Shown here: one piece after another, positions 38,964 through 49,740 of the stretch
How positions within the stretch are numbered: position 1 is the first letter of the stretch
How the letters are laid out: each line of letters starts with the position of its first letter
From: Capitulum mitella
Lineage: Eukaryota > Arthropoda > Thecostraca > Pollicipedomorpha > Pollicipedidae
DNA length: 64,000 nucleotides
Assembly (NCBI GenBank): GCA_030062745.1
Contig: CP099840.1
Coordinates: 9,523,033-9,587,032, forward strand
Direction of reading: 5' to 3'
Position numbers and translations under genes: made by a program
Notes under the pieces: generated by a model
Database searches by the model: none
What the model saw: the letters and a program-made list of their open reading frames with translations, nothing else
Told to the model about the DNA's origin: nothing

Positions 38964-41900
38964 TCTCTCTCTCTCTTTCTCTCTCTCTGCGGCCGTCCGG
39001 TGCCAGGTTTCTGCTGCAGGTGGAGACCGCGGCCAGCGGTTCGCGGACAATTTCACACGGTCCGGCCTCCGGGTGGCCGGTATGCTAAGGTTTGCACTGA
39101 GCCGTGGTCTCCAGCTGGCACGCCAGGGTCTCCTCCCCAGCGCGGCCCTCGGCGCACTCGGAGGGATAGGCAGGGCAGGGAAATTCACCAGGGAAAATGG
39201 ACGCCGTGCCAAAATCGGCAAATGCCGCCAACGAAGGTCACTCCCCTCCAAAAAAAAAAAAAAAACTAGTTGTGCAGTACGAAAGGAATTACAGGGCTCT
39301 AACTTTGTTGGAATAACTAATACATGCCGAATATTAACGAGATATTTTTGATCGTGCGTACTTACCCTAAAACCAGATTGTTTCGAAAAGGTATGGTAAT
39401 GCTTAAAGACAGAGGGTAAACTCATCATTCCGGTTGTAAGGAATGGAGACGCTTGTGCTGAATTTGAAATCAGACGTGGAACAAAGCTCGCCTATACGTT
39501 AACTTGGCCAGTATATACCTGCAAATGGCAAAGTACTAGGAGGTTCTGGCCCTTGGGATATACTTTGGCCCCTACCGGTGCGCCAAGATACCGTTCCCGG
39601 TACTTTGTAACAGTAGACTTAGATCGGACCCATGTCAGACAACATGCTCCTGGCTCTGTGGTACAATATTCTAGTCATAACCAAGATCAAGCTCAAGAAG
39701 AGAGGTCCTTCGTTCGATTTGCAGACGGAGTTTGGACATCTGACTCGAAACAGAAGGGTTCGCCATGCAACATGCTGCCGGGGTTGCCGCGCTGATGCAG
39801 AGCGTCACCGCAGGTCAGCTCTGTCCTACACGGCGCCGGCGAAAATGTGACCCCGGGACGTGCTCTTTCCGACAGAGCAGCGACAAACTGGCTTATCTTA
39901 CCCTTGTTCGAGTCCAACGAAGTCGTCCTGGTGGCATCCGACAAACATGAGTATGGTCATGCCTGAAATAAGACAGAATGTTTAGCGATATCTATGCAAC
40001 TCGACGTTTTGTTTTTTTCTTTCCCAACTTCCACACAGCGAACCTTTCGTCTGACTCATTCGATTGATTCATGGATTGATTACTGGGGCTCAGGGGCGCA
40101 ACGACTTAGAGGTCATTCGGCGCCCATGGCTTTCATTCAAGTTTCCTTCTATGTTTGCCGATGAAAAAGGCATGGATCCATGAAAACACAGTCAGTACAA
40201 ACACCCAAAGTGAAACCAAAGTTGGGATCAGCGGCAAGTCGTCATACGTCACATATGCCCTCTGAATCACGTCCAGACGTCACCTTTATTGTGACAGGCT
40301 GAGGCTCGTCTGATGTGGTGAGTCGGTTCTGCCGCCGTGAGTCGGTTCCGCTCTCACCTGCCGAGTACAGCAGGGCCGACAGGGCGATCCAGCCGGTGAT
40401 GAAGCGGGCCGACGGCTGGTACCGCCGGATGTAGAACCCGCTGCCCAGGATGCCCAGAAACATCACCAGGATTCCGCCAAGACCTGCGCCACGCCACAAA
40501 CTGACGTCACCGACACCATCACATGCGCACCGCCACGTCTCAAACACCGTCAGCGAACGTCGACTGGTTAGCATATCTGTCGGAACTACATCACATCACT
40601 CAAGGACATCCGCGAGCATGCCAGGATATCGCCTACTCCGAGAGGACGCTGCAAACGCGCAAGGCTTAACATCATGTCGTCGTGGACGGCACAGAACCAC
40701 GGCCAGACGTCACCCCGGGTGGCCTCACGACATGGTGAAGACGTGCATGGCATCACAGTCAGACAGGACCGCGTTGGTAGAGCCTGTGCGGCCATCGTCG
40801 AGCCTGCCTGGCGCTGGTGTTGCAAACAACAACAGGCATTGTTCGGCCGGTCGTGGCGAAAACGTGGACGGCCGAGCGTTCCCTGAGCCCGACAGCAGGG
40901 AACGGCGAACCGGCCAACCCCCCAGACGGGCCGCCGAGTTCTGATGACTAATAACATGAGGAGCCCCAACCGATGACCCAGGGCCCCGCTTCTCCAGGTT
41001 CGGGCAGTGACCGCTCACTTCTAGAAAACACGACCGTGTGTCTTATCTGGACGGCTCTGTTTCCTGACGCATGCGGATCTCTAGGTACCAACATCCGTTC
41101 GCCAGAAAGGTGCCTCGTGCGAGGGCAACGCAGCGAACATGTGTGACTTGATTTAGTTCCAGCGCATGCACCATTTCATGTCATTAGTGTCACAACTCCT
41201 CAGGCTGGCTGACGCGCGGGCACGTGAAATAACACGCCACGAGACTATTTAAAGCGTCCGTAACAGCAGCAGCCAGCCGGCAACGCAAACAAAAACGGTC
41301 CAGATTCACGTCGGCGAAACCGCACGGGCGGATCACAACCTTCCGACAACAGAAAACATAAACACAAGAGACAGTACAAGCTTACAAGTATCTATACACG
41401 CAAAGTCACGCACGCACGCTGAACAGCTGCTGAGCCCCGGGCCGATATCAGGCACCGACCTGCCATTATATTCGCGGCGTTGGCAGTCAGCCGGAATTGC
41501 GTCTCCAGGTACTTGGGCAGGAAGGTGTAGAGCCCGGCTATCGGCAGCACGTGCAGCACGTTCGATGCCGTCCGAAACATGAGCACATCGTTCTGCAGCA
41601 GGTGCTTGACGGCTCGCGGGAACTCTGAAGGAAACCCAGTCCGGTCACATAGGAACGGAGACGGAGCCGGCTCGGCGCATTCTGTCTGGACGTCTGTATG
41701 ATGCCAGGATAACGTGACGCATGGAATCCACATAAGGTATCAAGATTCCCAAAATTCAGGGAGCGAAAAGCGGCTTCCTTGTACGTACATGACGGCATAT
41801 CTCAGGACGTTGTTTATTATCGCGAATTAAGCGAGAAATACACTCAGGTCATGCCACGTTCGCTTCTCTGGTTTCCAGGACTCATGCCACGATCCCAGAG

Positions 41901-44900
41901 GCATTCGTCTCCAAGACAGACACGCTCAAATGTAAATATATCACACGGACTTCGCTCACCTCTGTGACGAAGGAAAGTGCCCACCCCTGGGACGGAATAC
42001 GCGCAGACCTGTAACGCAAGAGGACTTGGCTGCGAGAATGGAGACGGGCTCACCTCTGAGACTGGGGTTGTTTCGGACGGGCGCCGGCGGCAGGCCGGCC
42101 GGCTGCAGGCTGGACGGACTCGGTGGTCGGCCGCCCGCCGCAGGCCGGGGCCGCGGCAGCCGCCGCGGGAAGCCGAACATGATGACCGCGTTCAGCGCCA
42201 GCATGCCCGAGATGATGAACATGCCTGCCGGACGAAAGCAGAGGCGGGGACGCGGTCAGAGGACGTGGCGGGGACGCTCGTCCAGGGACCGCAATGTGCA
42301 GCGCCGCGCTTTCAGGTAGAAAAAGGACAAATTGGACGCACGGTGGGGCTGAAAAGGACTCACTATCCTCTTCTGGACGGCCACCGACCTGACTCTGAAA
42401 CTGACAGGAACCGGGGCAGTCATGATGGACTAAACCGAAAAGAGGTAAAAGGCACCAAAAGACTCCAAATAAGCGGATGAAGGCGACGGAGTTCTTCTAT
42501 AGAAGCGACCTTGATCCAACAGATCTGACCTCACCTAACTCGCCCTGACGTGACCCGAACTCCTCAGAACGGCATGACTACGCGCAGAACTCCTCGGGAA
42601 TACATGAGAAAAATAACATGGAGCCTCGCCAGAGCCTCCCCGCGCAAGAAAAACGACACCATGACCCGTCCAGCCCGCCGGAGGGACGTGAACAAACACG
42701 ACGGCATGCTTATCCGGCGTCCAGTCGGGACGACGGAGCGAGACGACCTCGCTCGTGACCGGACGGCGCCGCGTCAGCAGAGCTCCACAGCCAGCCCGGC
42801 GGCAGACGGCCGGGCGGCGCCGGGCGGACCCTTCCGCCGCCGGCCCTGTCCCGCCGGCTCAGATGGCGCCACTGTCGCCTCCGAGCCTCGTCGTAACGGG
42901 ACGCCGGAAGACACAGGCGGCGCAGCGCGGCGCGGCGCGGCATACCGGGCCGGCAGGCCCCTGAAATCCTGCTGACGGCTGCTGAGCTGGCGCCTGGCTC
43001 AGCAGTCGGCAACGGGGAGGTAAGTCTGGCGAGACTCTGGGGATGTGCAGGATTCGTGTGATCTATGTCCAGTCAAATGTCAATGGCGGAGGACGTGGTG
43101 ACATTATCAAATGCCCGACAAAACCTCTAAACGTGTGTGGCATCTCTGCGTCCCATAGGATTGCTGAAGCGGCTGGCTCTTGCGGAAAAGTCGTTAATGT
43201 GCGGGGCGTATAATTTGCTTCACAACCAGTCAGAGACCATGTTTCAAGCAAACTTCTTATAATCCTATCCATTTAAAAAGGACGCGTCCGTGACAGTCTC
43301 ATACGCAAACGCTGGGCGCACAATGATGGTCCTGGCAAGGAATGCAGTCTAGTGAAAATCGACTGGCCTTTGTCAAAATCGCGTGGAGCGCAGATGTGGT
43401 TTAGATGATACACTGGACCCCGCTATTAGCGACCTTGCCATTCGTGAAGTTTTGGGGAAATTTATTTCAAAAACGCAAACAGGAGGATGTCTCCTGCATT
43501 TTTCGCAGAGAAAGATGATCCGAGCGATCCAGAGTGCTTTTATTTCATGTTTTCGGTGAGAAATACTGTTCTGTATGGTTATGCTGTGACGTTACTATAG
43601 GTATGTGCCGTGCGGCACAGGAAACATTCTACGGCATGAACAAATCTCATGCTCTTTCCTCACAATGTGAGCTTGCTAGTGATTAACTCAAAAAGGTCCC
43701 TTTGCATACGCCTACACATCTTGTTTCTACGTAACTTATCGGCCGGGCAAAGGTCGGGCCCAATCATAGGCCTACGATAATACATCATCTTCTTCATAAT
43801 CATCGCATCGGTGAGTACTGTAGACTGTACCTAGTAAGACGTGTGCAATGCTGAATTTATATATCTGTGGAAATTTTCCAGGGAATAGTACAACATAGCT
43901 GTGTCTGAAAATGCATTTGCTGATCTTGTGCAAGACAATGCAAATACTTTTTGTGGGGGGCTAGGTTTGGTCTGTTCGCGGATTGGCCTTTTTCGCGGGG
44001 TGGTTCGATACGTGCTCGTCATACTACATAAATTCAATTGTGAGTTTATGCAATATCTCGAACGCTAGTTAGATTTCAGGAATTCGTTTGGTGGCCAGCT
44101 TTTTGGTTTAGCTGACTTTCCTACCTCAGCTGAATAAACAAGTTCACGCAACAGATTGGATTTGCGCTCGTAGCCATGAATTATTCACTAAAACATAACT
44201 ATGCTTACAGAAAAAAGAAAACAAAGATGACGGTATCCGCGGGAACCTCCATTGACACAATGCTGTCGGAATGTCGAAATTAACCGTCAGTCTTTCTATG
44301 CAAAACTCTAAGATGCCACGTTTAGTTTGGGCGCCGAATGACCCTGCAGTCGGTGCGCCCCTAAGCCCCAATAACCAACCAACCAACCAGCCACGTTTAG
44401 TTTGACGAAAAATGCGCACATTCCCTGGCTATGGAGGCCATGTTTATTTTATCTGAAAAGTACAGTCGATTTTTACATCAGCGAATAGTAACTATTGGTA
44501 CAACGGACACGAAAATTGGGAAGCAGAGAAGGCACTTTTATTTTTGACCTTAACGTCACCCCAAAGAATGATGGCACGAGTACACGACGAAGAGTGTCCA
44601 ATCCATGGCTCAACAGCCCAGTTAAACGACTTTATTGCAGGCAGTAATAAACCAAGTTAGTTCCATAAACCGGAAGGTTACGAGGAGTTTCTACCAGTGT
44701 CATCTGAACTGTTAGAATCAAAGAGAGGCGGAAAAAGACCATCATATAAGAGGTAGGTCAAATATATAATAATAAAGCACAGACCAGTAAGATGTCTTCC
44801 TTGCGAGCTATACGTTCAGCGGGCACGGTCAGGCGTGGCCGGCCAGTCTGACCAGTAATGTGGCCGACGTATCACATTGTAGCAATCAGACGGGGATTAA

Positions 44901-47900
44901 CCATCACGAAACGTCCTACCACAACATCGTGTAACGGATCCGGGGATTTGTTCACACGGCTTGACGGGGCACAGGGCACAGTCACACGATGCAGCCAATA
45001 CCAATACAAAAAAATAAAAAGACAGATACAGTAAAATGAATGTAGCAGAACACGATGATATCAAAAAACTACCTGGACGAAGTCTCCCGACGTCAAAACA
45101 TCAAAGTGGTCAGTTTCACAGAAAGTGAACTGAAATTTGCAAGGGAGTTCTCGACACACAGAGCTGAGGCTTCACCTTGGTGTTGAAGCAACTCGTTTTG
45201 TCCCCACCAATCAAGACAATCCTCAAATACATGTAAATTAATACGTTTCCAATGTTTCCACAATCACAGTTCCAAGCCTTGCTAGCATATTGTATCAAAA
45301 CTTTCTCTTTACTTGCGCAGCTACTTTTTGGCCTTTGAAAAGCCAAATAATTTAGCAAGCCCATCCCTGGAGTGGGTACGCACAATCTGCGGTGATGCGG
45401 ACCTAACCTGGAATGAGACCAGAACCAGTACAGCAGTGGCTCCAACTGACACATAGTCCGGAACGGCACTTCAACTGGACTGGGCTGGCGGGTTCCAAAG
45501 ACGAAAAATGGCCTGGGGCCTGACATGGAACGCGCTGGGACTCAATGTGGGACGGGCTGGGATGCAATATGGGACGGGATGGGAATTTACGAGGGATGGA
45601 ACCGGACACCAAACACGACAGGACCGACCCAGCACGGAGAAATATCGAAACTAGGACAGAATGGACACAACACGGGACGGGGCGAACCAGACACCGGACA
45701 GGGCGGACCAGACACCGGACAGGACGGACCAGACACGGGAAAGGGCGGACCAGACACGGGACAGGGTGGACCAGAAACGGGACAGGGTGGACCAGACACG
45801 GGACAGGGTGGACCAGACACCGGACAGGGTGGACCAGACATGGCACAGGGTGGACCAGACACCGGGCAGGACGGGCCAGACACGGGACAGGACGGCGTCG
45901 GGATACAGACCAGGTCGGAGAGGGAGGACGGGGGCACCTCCGGCCGTCAGACTCACCGAGCCACCAGGCACCGATCCAGCGCGGATCGCGCGTGGTGATG
46001 TTGGGCTGCTGCGTCGGGTAGACGTAGATGGACGTGCAGAGGGAGCCCAGCACGAAGCCGAATACCGGGCCGAATATCCGCATCCCGATGATGAAGGCTG
46101 CCGATGGCCGAGCGTGCGTTAACACGAAGGCCACGATTGGCGTGACGAGGCATCAGGCAGACGGGCTCGGGAGACGTGTTTTATACAAATACAACGTCAG
46201 CGCAGTTATGGACAGCCCCAGCACGGGCCGAGACAAAGTCCGGACAGGCCCCGCACGGAAATGGACAGCCGGAGAAACGGGGCATAACGCCGAAGTGGCT
46301 GTGAAAAGAGGCCTGACTGTCTTCACAGCGACAAACAGTGCAGATGCTGTCACGCCGAGCAGCCAGAAGGCATTGCAGTGACGTGGAACGTGTGAACGTA
46401 TCAACAGTGGCGACTTCAGCCGAGGTACGACCCTCTAAAATGTTTACAAACAAACATTTTCCGCCTGCTAAAACCAGGTTTTCAGCGGAGACCCAGCCAA
46501 CGTCGGCATTCGTCATGCGTGTTCTAACTCGTCCGTGACCGCACAACTGCCGACCTCGAATGTCGTCTCCCCCCCCCCTCCTCCCGAGGGCCGCCGTCGC
46601 TGCGGCTCCGCTTGCGCCGGCCGCCGGCCGCCACAACCCATTGCCCTCCACGTGGCAGACTGCGGACAGACGGTGTCTGCGCAGGCCCGGGTGTGGCCGG
46701 CCGGACGGGTGCCGGCGATGTGTTTGCTCAGTGACCGCCGGCGGCCGGCGGTCGACGGCAGGGCAACGGCCGGCGTCCACCGGCAGCAGCCGGCGGCGGG
46801 CGTACAGCGCCAAGGCTGCGGACTGTGTCCATCGGCCACAGCTGCGGACCGCACCCAGCATCCACGGCCGCGGAACGTACCGAGAAACCGCAGCTGCGGA
46901 CTGAACCCCGGAACCACAGCCGCAGAGCGAACCGGGCGACCACGGCTGCGGACTGTTATTCCAGGGTCCACAGCCGCGGTCTGTGGCCAGGGTCCACAGC
47001 CGCGGACCCAGGGTGCCAGCTGTGGAATGTTCACGGGGAACACAGCTGCAGACTCTGCCCAGGGTCCACAGATAGCCACTGGGGGACTTGTCAGATGTCG
47101 GAAAGGCAACGTAACCAGAATGTGCTCCACAGGTTCACAGAATGAGTGACAGTTGCGGTCAACGATAATTTGCCAAATGCCTACTTACTTTGTAATATAA
47201 GTCAGAGTTGTAAAAACATAGTGAGATTGCTTTCGGGAAAACGTTTCAAGCACTTCTGTCACCTATCCCATTAGTCTTTCCCAAGACGCACATAGCGACT
47301 GGACCAAAGCACAACGGCGTTCTCCCCAGCGCTCTTTCCTCTTTCACCCGCCCTGCTGCGTCTGTCGCTCTATGCAGTGTCTGTCCCTCTATTGTGCTAT
47401 TCTCTCTCACCCTGCAGTATCTATCCTCTCCACCGTATTTGTCCCTCCTGTTGTGTCCGTGCCTCTTTGCTGCGTTCATCCCTCTCTGAAATGCCCTTCC
47501 CCCTCTTTAGTGTTATTCTCTCCCTGTAGTGCTATTCCATCTCCGTAGTGCTATCCTCTCTGCAGTGTCATTATCACTCTGTAGTGTTCCTCCCTCTTTA
47601 AACTGCCCTTCCCTCTATGCAGTGTCATTTCCACTCTGTACAGCTCTTCCTTCTCTGTAGAGTCATTCTCACTCTGTAGTGTCACTTCCTTTCCGTAGCG
47701 CTATTCCCTCTCGTAGTGACCTCCCTTCTCTGCAGTGCCCTTCCCCCTCTGTGGCGCCATTCCCACTCTGTAGTGCCCTTCTCTCTCAGTAGTGTTCGCC
47801 GCTCTCTCCAGAGTCTCCAGACGTCCCCGTGATCAGCGGCCCTCTGCTGAGGCGTTGGGCCGTCCCTCTGCTGAGGCGCTGGACCGTCCCTCTGCTGAGA

Positions 47901-49549
47901 CTCTGGATCGTCCTTCTGCTGAGGTGCTGGACCGTTCTTCTGCTGAGGCGCTGGACCGTCCCTCTGCTGAGGCGCTGGACCGTCCCTCTGCTGAGGCGTT
48001 GAACCATCCCTCTGCTGAGGCGCTGGACCGTCCCTCTGCTGAGGCGCTGAACCATCCCTCTGCTGAGGCGCTGGACCGTCCCTCTGCTGAGGCGCTGAAC
48101 CATCCCTCTGCTGAGGCGCTGGACCGTCCCGGCGGCGACGGGCGGTGCTGGCCGGCCGGCCGGACGTGTCCGCAGCCAAACCGGTCGGATCGCCCGAGGC
48201 GCCGGCTCCCCGGCCGGCCGGCAGAGCGGCGCTGCTGGGAGAACATCTGGCGACGCCCGGTCCGGCCCGGCCCGGCCCGGTCCGGCCCGCCCCGGCCCGG
48301 CCCGGCTCGGCAGCCGGCCCGGGCCGGGCCCGGAGACGGCCGGCAGCTGCGGCCGCCTGGAAGGTCAGGGTGCACCGCCGACCACCGAACAACGGCCGCC
48401 GATAGCTGGCCGTGTTGGGTGGTGTTTGAAAAGTTATGCTGGATATTCTGGCAGTGGGATAACCAGAAGGTGCTGTGATGCGGTAATGCGCTGAGCTATG
48501 GTGACTGGGCCGGGAAACAGGAGTGAGACATGCAATGTTGTGCTGGCATTATTGCGTACTGGCATGCAGACGTGCAAACGCAGTCGTGCCTACGGTAATA
48601 CGCCGCTGCAAATTGCGAGAGGGGGCTTAAATAGAAATAAATATTTAATAGCTGTAAAAAACGGTCGAAAACACAGGTCGGGCAACTCACCAAAATACAT
48701 GGGCGACTCCTTGCTGCTGACGTTGTCATCCATGTAGGGGATGCCCAGGTTGAAGGCCATCGTCTGACCGACGCCAACGCCGATCAGGCAGATGAAGAAG
48801 ATGGCCAGCACCACCGGCTTGATGTCAGCGTGCGAGGCCGACTGGATGCCGCTCTCGCAGTCCTCCGGCTCGGGCTCGTCCTGCACCAGCGCGCCACTGT
48901 TCGTCACGCGCCACGAGCTGCCGTTCAGCTGACTGGGGAACAGCACGCGTTCCGAAACGTTCTCCGCGACGACAACGTCCAGCGACCGGCACAGGGTGCG
49001 CCGCTCGCCATCGTCGTCGTCGACGCGCATCAGGTCGAGCGTGGCCAGCCGGTCGCTGTACATGAAGTGTGGCAGCGAGCACATGAACGTGCACACGGCG
49101 AAGAGCGTGATGCCCCAGCCGATCCAGCGCGGCCTGTGGCCCTGGCCGCCGTAGTAGGTGAGCAGCAGCGCGCCGCTGATCTGGCCGATCTCAGTTGCGC
49201 TGAACACGATGCCGGTCGTCTTCGACTGGAACTGGAACAGCTTCTCGATGGTGGTGAGTACGCTGACCACGTATGTGTAGTACATACCCTGCAGCACGCA
49301 CGTGACGACGAACACGAGCAGGAAGGTACGCTGGCTAACCAGCGGCTGCAGGCAGTCGGGCGTGCACCGGCCCCAGCCAAACAGCAGCTTCTCCGGCTCC
49401 GGCTCGACCGGCGGCGCCGTCTTGGCCAGCGTCACGTGGTTGGTGGCAGGGTCGGCCACGTCGTTGGGCCCACTCTCGGTTCCGGAGAGGTCTTCCGGCT
49501 CGGCCAGCGTGGCCAGCGTCTCCAGGTGGGTGAACGGGGTCACCTCCAT
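33070..49549 (-). CDS. Organic anion transporting polypeptide (SLCO/OATP family), complete
   Basis: Eleven coding exons (minus): 49549-48691, 46097-45957, 42224-42054, 41624-41460, 40483-40358, 39962-39902, 37850-37694, 37230-37157, 34810-34671, 34139-34011 and 33248-33070. All are GT-AG with consistent phases (seven of ten introns are phase 1), giving 733 residues plus TGA, the usual family length. FGWGRC (57-62) and IEKLFQ precede TM2. YYGGQGHRPRWIGWG follows it. DPRWIGAWWLG (324-334) is the OATP signature before TM6. Cys-rich extracellular loop 5 (about 497-580) has eleven Cys and the Kazal-like core SPVCGADGFTYLSPC. N-glycosylation motifs lie in the loop before TM4 (NVS, NGS). OATPs are 12-TM plasma-membrane carriers for amphipathic anions, steroids and eicosanoids. 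One insect member imports ecdysone, but the subfamily cannot be assigned here. The ATG at 49549 is preferred because the frame upstream has only a GTG and contains an acceptor near 49580. Confidence 0.95.
34011..34139 (-). CDS. OATP exon 10
   Basis: 129 bp, from TTTCAG to GTGAGC. It encodes NVPCPIIYGAVVDSACLLW, equivalent to the conserved P-x-P-(I/V)-x-(F/Y)-G motif, followed by three further Cys. Confidence 0.94.
34671..34810 (-). CDS. OATP exon 9: TM10-TM11
   Basis: 140 bp, from TTGCAG to GTGAGT. It encodes IFCVFVLIHSTSEVGAILVT and DPHEKALALG, the conserved EKALALG segment before TM11. Confidence 0.94.
35025..35130 (+). repeat. Interspersed repeat family A, copy 4
   Basis: It contains GGGATTTAGACCATTTCTTT, then CCAGTCAACGTCATGGCC and TTATGTCAAAT. 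It lies in OATP intron 8. Confidence 0.5.
35439..35469. repeat. Perfect 13-bp-arm hairpin in OATP intron 8
   Basis: Arms GACACTTCGCAAC and GTTGCGAAGTGTC flank a 5-base loop. A short (CTAGA)n run lies immediately to the left. Confidence 0.85.
35860..36770. repeat. Degenerate minisatellite with GGCCCC/CCTGTAA words, in OATP intron 8
   Basis: Words such as GGGCCCCT, GAGGCCC and GCCTGTAA recur about every 30 bp for roughly 900 bp, resembling the array at 16785. It includes a short (CCCTAG)n run near 36395. Confidence 0.55.
36525..36600. repeat. Fragment resembling the MITE end at 62034
   Basis: GACGTAGCCAAGGGCGGGG followed by a C-rich run resembles the left end of the element at 62034 (GACGTAGCTAAGGGGGG). 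No opposite end or target duplication was found. Confidence 0.3.
37157..37230 (-). CDS. OATP exon 8
   Basis: 74 bp, from TTTCAG to GTGAGT. It encodes NCSCVEQDSSASIGFC then SLDCDNFY, completing the Cys-rich loop; the NCSC motif is typical of the family. Confidence 0.92.
37694..37850 (-). CDS. OATP exon 7: Kazal-like extracellular loop
   Basis: 157 bp, from GGCAG to GTACGT. It encodes TTCSSHCACPADEFSPVCG and YLSPCLAGC, the Kazal-like part of loop 5 that is conserved in OATPs. Confidence 0.94.
38695..38990. repeat. (ACTC)n then (CT)n microsatellite in OATP intron 6
   Basis: About 170 bp of ACTC units (with a few ATTC variants) pass directly into about 110 bp of CT units. It opens long spurious frames (LTHS and LSLS repeats). 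Confidence 0.95.
39902..39962 (-). CDS. OATP exon 6
   Basis: A 61-bp micro-exon between TTTCAG and GTAAGA, encoding MTILMFVGCHQDDFVGLEQ. It carries the first Cys of extracellular loop 5 and changes the intron phase from 1 to 2, as exon 7 needs. Confidence 0.85.
40070..40134 (+). repeat. Interspersed repeat family B, copy 2
   Basis: TTGATTACTGGGGCTCAGGG, then GCGCAACGAC and GGTCATTCGGCGCCC. This is a diverged copy of family B in OATP intron 5. Confidence 0.65.
40358..40483 (-). CDS. OATP exon 5: TM8-TM9
   Basis: 126 bp, from GCGCAG to GTGAGA. It encodes LGGILVMFLGILGSGFYIRR and the following hydrophobic helix. Phase 1 on both sides. Confidence 0.9.
41460..41624 (-). CDS. OATP exon 4: TM7
   Basis: 165 bp, from CTTCAG to GTCGGT. 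It encodes EFPRAVKHLLQND and TFLPKYLETQF, both typical of the loop and TM7-TM8 region of OATPs. Confidence 0.93.
42054..42224 (-). CDS. OATP exon 3: TM6 and Pro-rich cytoplasmic loop
   Basis: 171 bp, from GGCAG to GTGAGC. It encodes MFIISGMLALNAVIMFGFP, then a Pro-rich, basic cytoplasmic loop with little conservation. Confidence 0.9.
44328..44393 (-). repeat. Interspersed repeat family B, copy 3
   Basis: The reverse complement of the 19628 copy: GGGCGCCGAATGACC, TGCAGTCGGTGCGCCCC, then TAAGCCCCAATAACC and an (AACC)n tail. It lies in OATP intron 2. Confidence 0.7.
45688..45897. repeat. 21-bp minisatellite in OATP intron 2
   Basis: About ten units of CAGACACGGGACAGGGTGGA plus one base, with few substitutions. 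The unit is seven codons long, so every frame stays open on both strands. Confidence 0.9.
45957..46097 (-). CDS. OATP exon 2: TM5 and family signature
   Basis: 141 bp, from GGCAG to GTGAGT. It encodes MRIFGPVFGFVLGSLC and the signature DPRWIGAWWLG. A 21-bp minisatellite begins about 60 bp into the following intron. Confidence 0.95.
46780..47080. repeat. Degenerate GC-rich repeat (CCACAGCCGCGGAC words) in OATP intron 1
   Basis: CACAGCTGCGGAC or CACAGCCGCGGAC recurs about ten times at irregular spacing of about 25-40 bp. Confidence 0.7.
47340..47810. repeat. Degenerate about 20-bp pyrimidine-rich repeat in OATP intron 1
   Basis: TCTGTAGTGTCATTCCC-like units recur across about 450 bp with many substitutions. 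Confidence 0.65.
47845..48132. repeat. 24-bp minisatellite in OATP intron 1
   Basis: Twelve units of GCTGAGGCGCTGGACCGTCC plus four bases. The unit is eight codons long and leaves long spurious frames open on both strands. Confidence 0.93.
48691..49549 (-). CDS. OATP exon 1: N-terminus and TM1-TM4
   Basis: 859 bp. A cytoplasmic acidic N-terminus (1-56) is followed by hydrophobic segments at about 75-95, 113-133, 142-162 and 244-269, with a large hydrophilic loop at 163-240. It ends SPMYF plus one base at GTGAGT. Confidence 0.93.
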
Positions 49550-49579
49550 GACGGCGGTCCGGTTGGAGCCGGCGGCCTC

Positions 49580-49682
49580 TCTGCAACGGCGGGCGGACAC
49601 TCAGTGGTAGTGGGCGGCTCGTCTGGACACGGGGAGGAGTACCTCACACAGAGGCGCGAGCTGCAGAGAGAGAGAGAGAGAC

Positions 49683-49714
<32 letters not shown>

Positions 49715-49740
49715 GGGGGGAGGGAGAGAGAGATCGCGAG
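49580..49740 (-). promoter_or_regulatory. OATP 5' leader: splice acceptors and (CT)n tract upstream of ATG
   Basis: On the minus strand a long CT/CCT microsatellite (49663-49735 on the plus strand reads as GA) ends in TGCAG, a textbook polypyrimidine tract and acceptor. A second acceptor (CGTTGCAG) lies just before the coding start. A spliced 5'-untranslated exon upstream is therefore likely. Which acceptor is used is not known. Confidence 0.4.
49663..49735. repeat. (GA)n microsatellite upstream of OATP coding start
   Basis: GA units with interruptions by C, A and G runs. On the gene's strand it reads as a CT tract ending in CTGCAG. Confidence 0.9.

Noticed and set aside
38653-39351. Long open frames with LTHS and LSLS repeats
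   Set aside because: They are translations of the (ACTC)n and (CT)n microsatellite in an OATP intron, open in all frames.
45525-46122. Open frames of 150-240 codons on both strands with Gly/Asp/Pro-rich repeats
   Set aside because: A 21-bp array keeps every frame open. The only supported coding sequence here is OATP exon 2 (45957-46097).
47845-48132. CRISPR-like regular repeats
   Set aside because: The units are contiguous with no unique spacers, and the genome is eukaryotic; it is a minisatellite.
47682-48478. Open frames of 180-236 codons with SAEALDRP or QQRDGPAP repeats
   Set aside because: Produced by the 24-bp minisatellite in OATP intron 1; no splice support and no family similarity.
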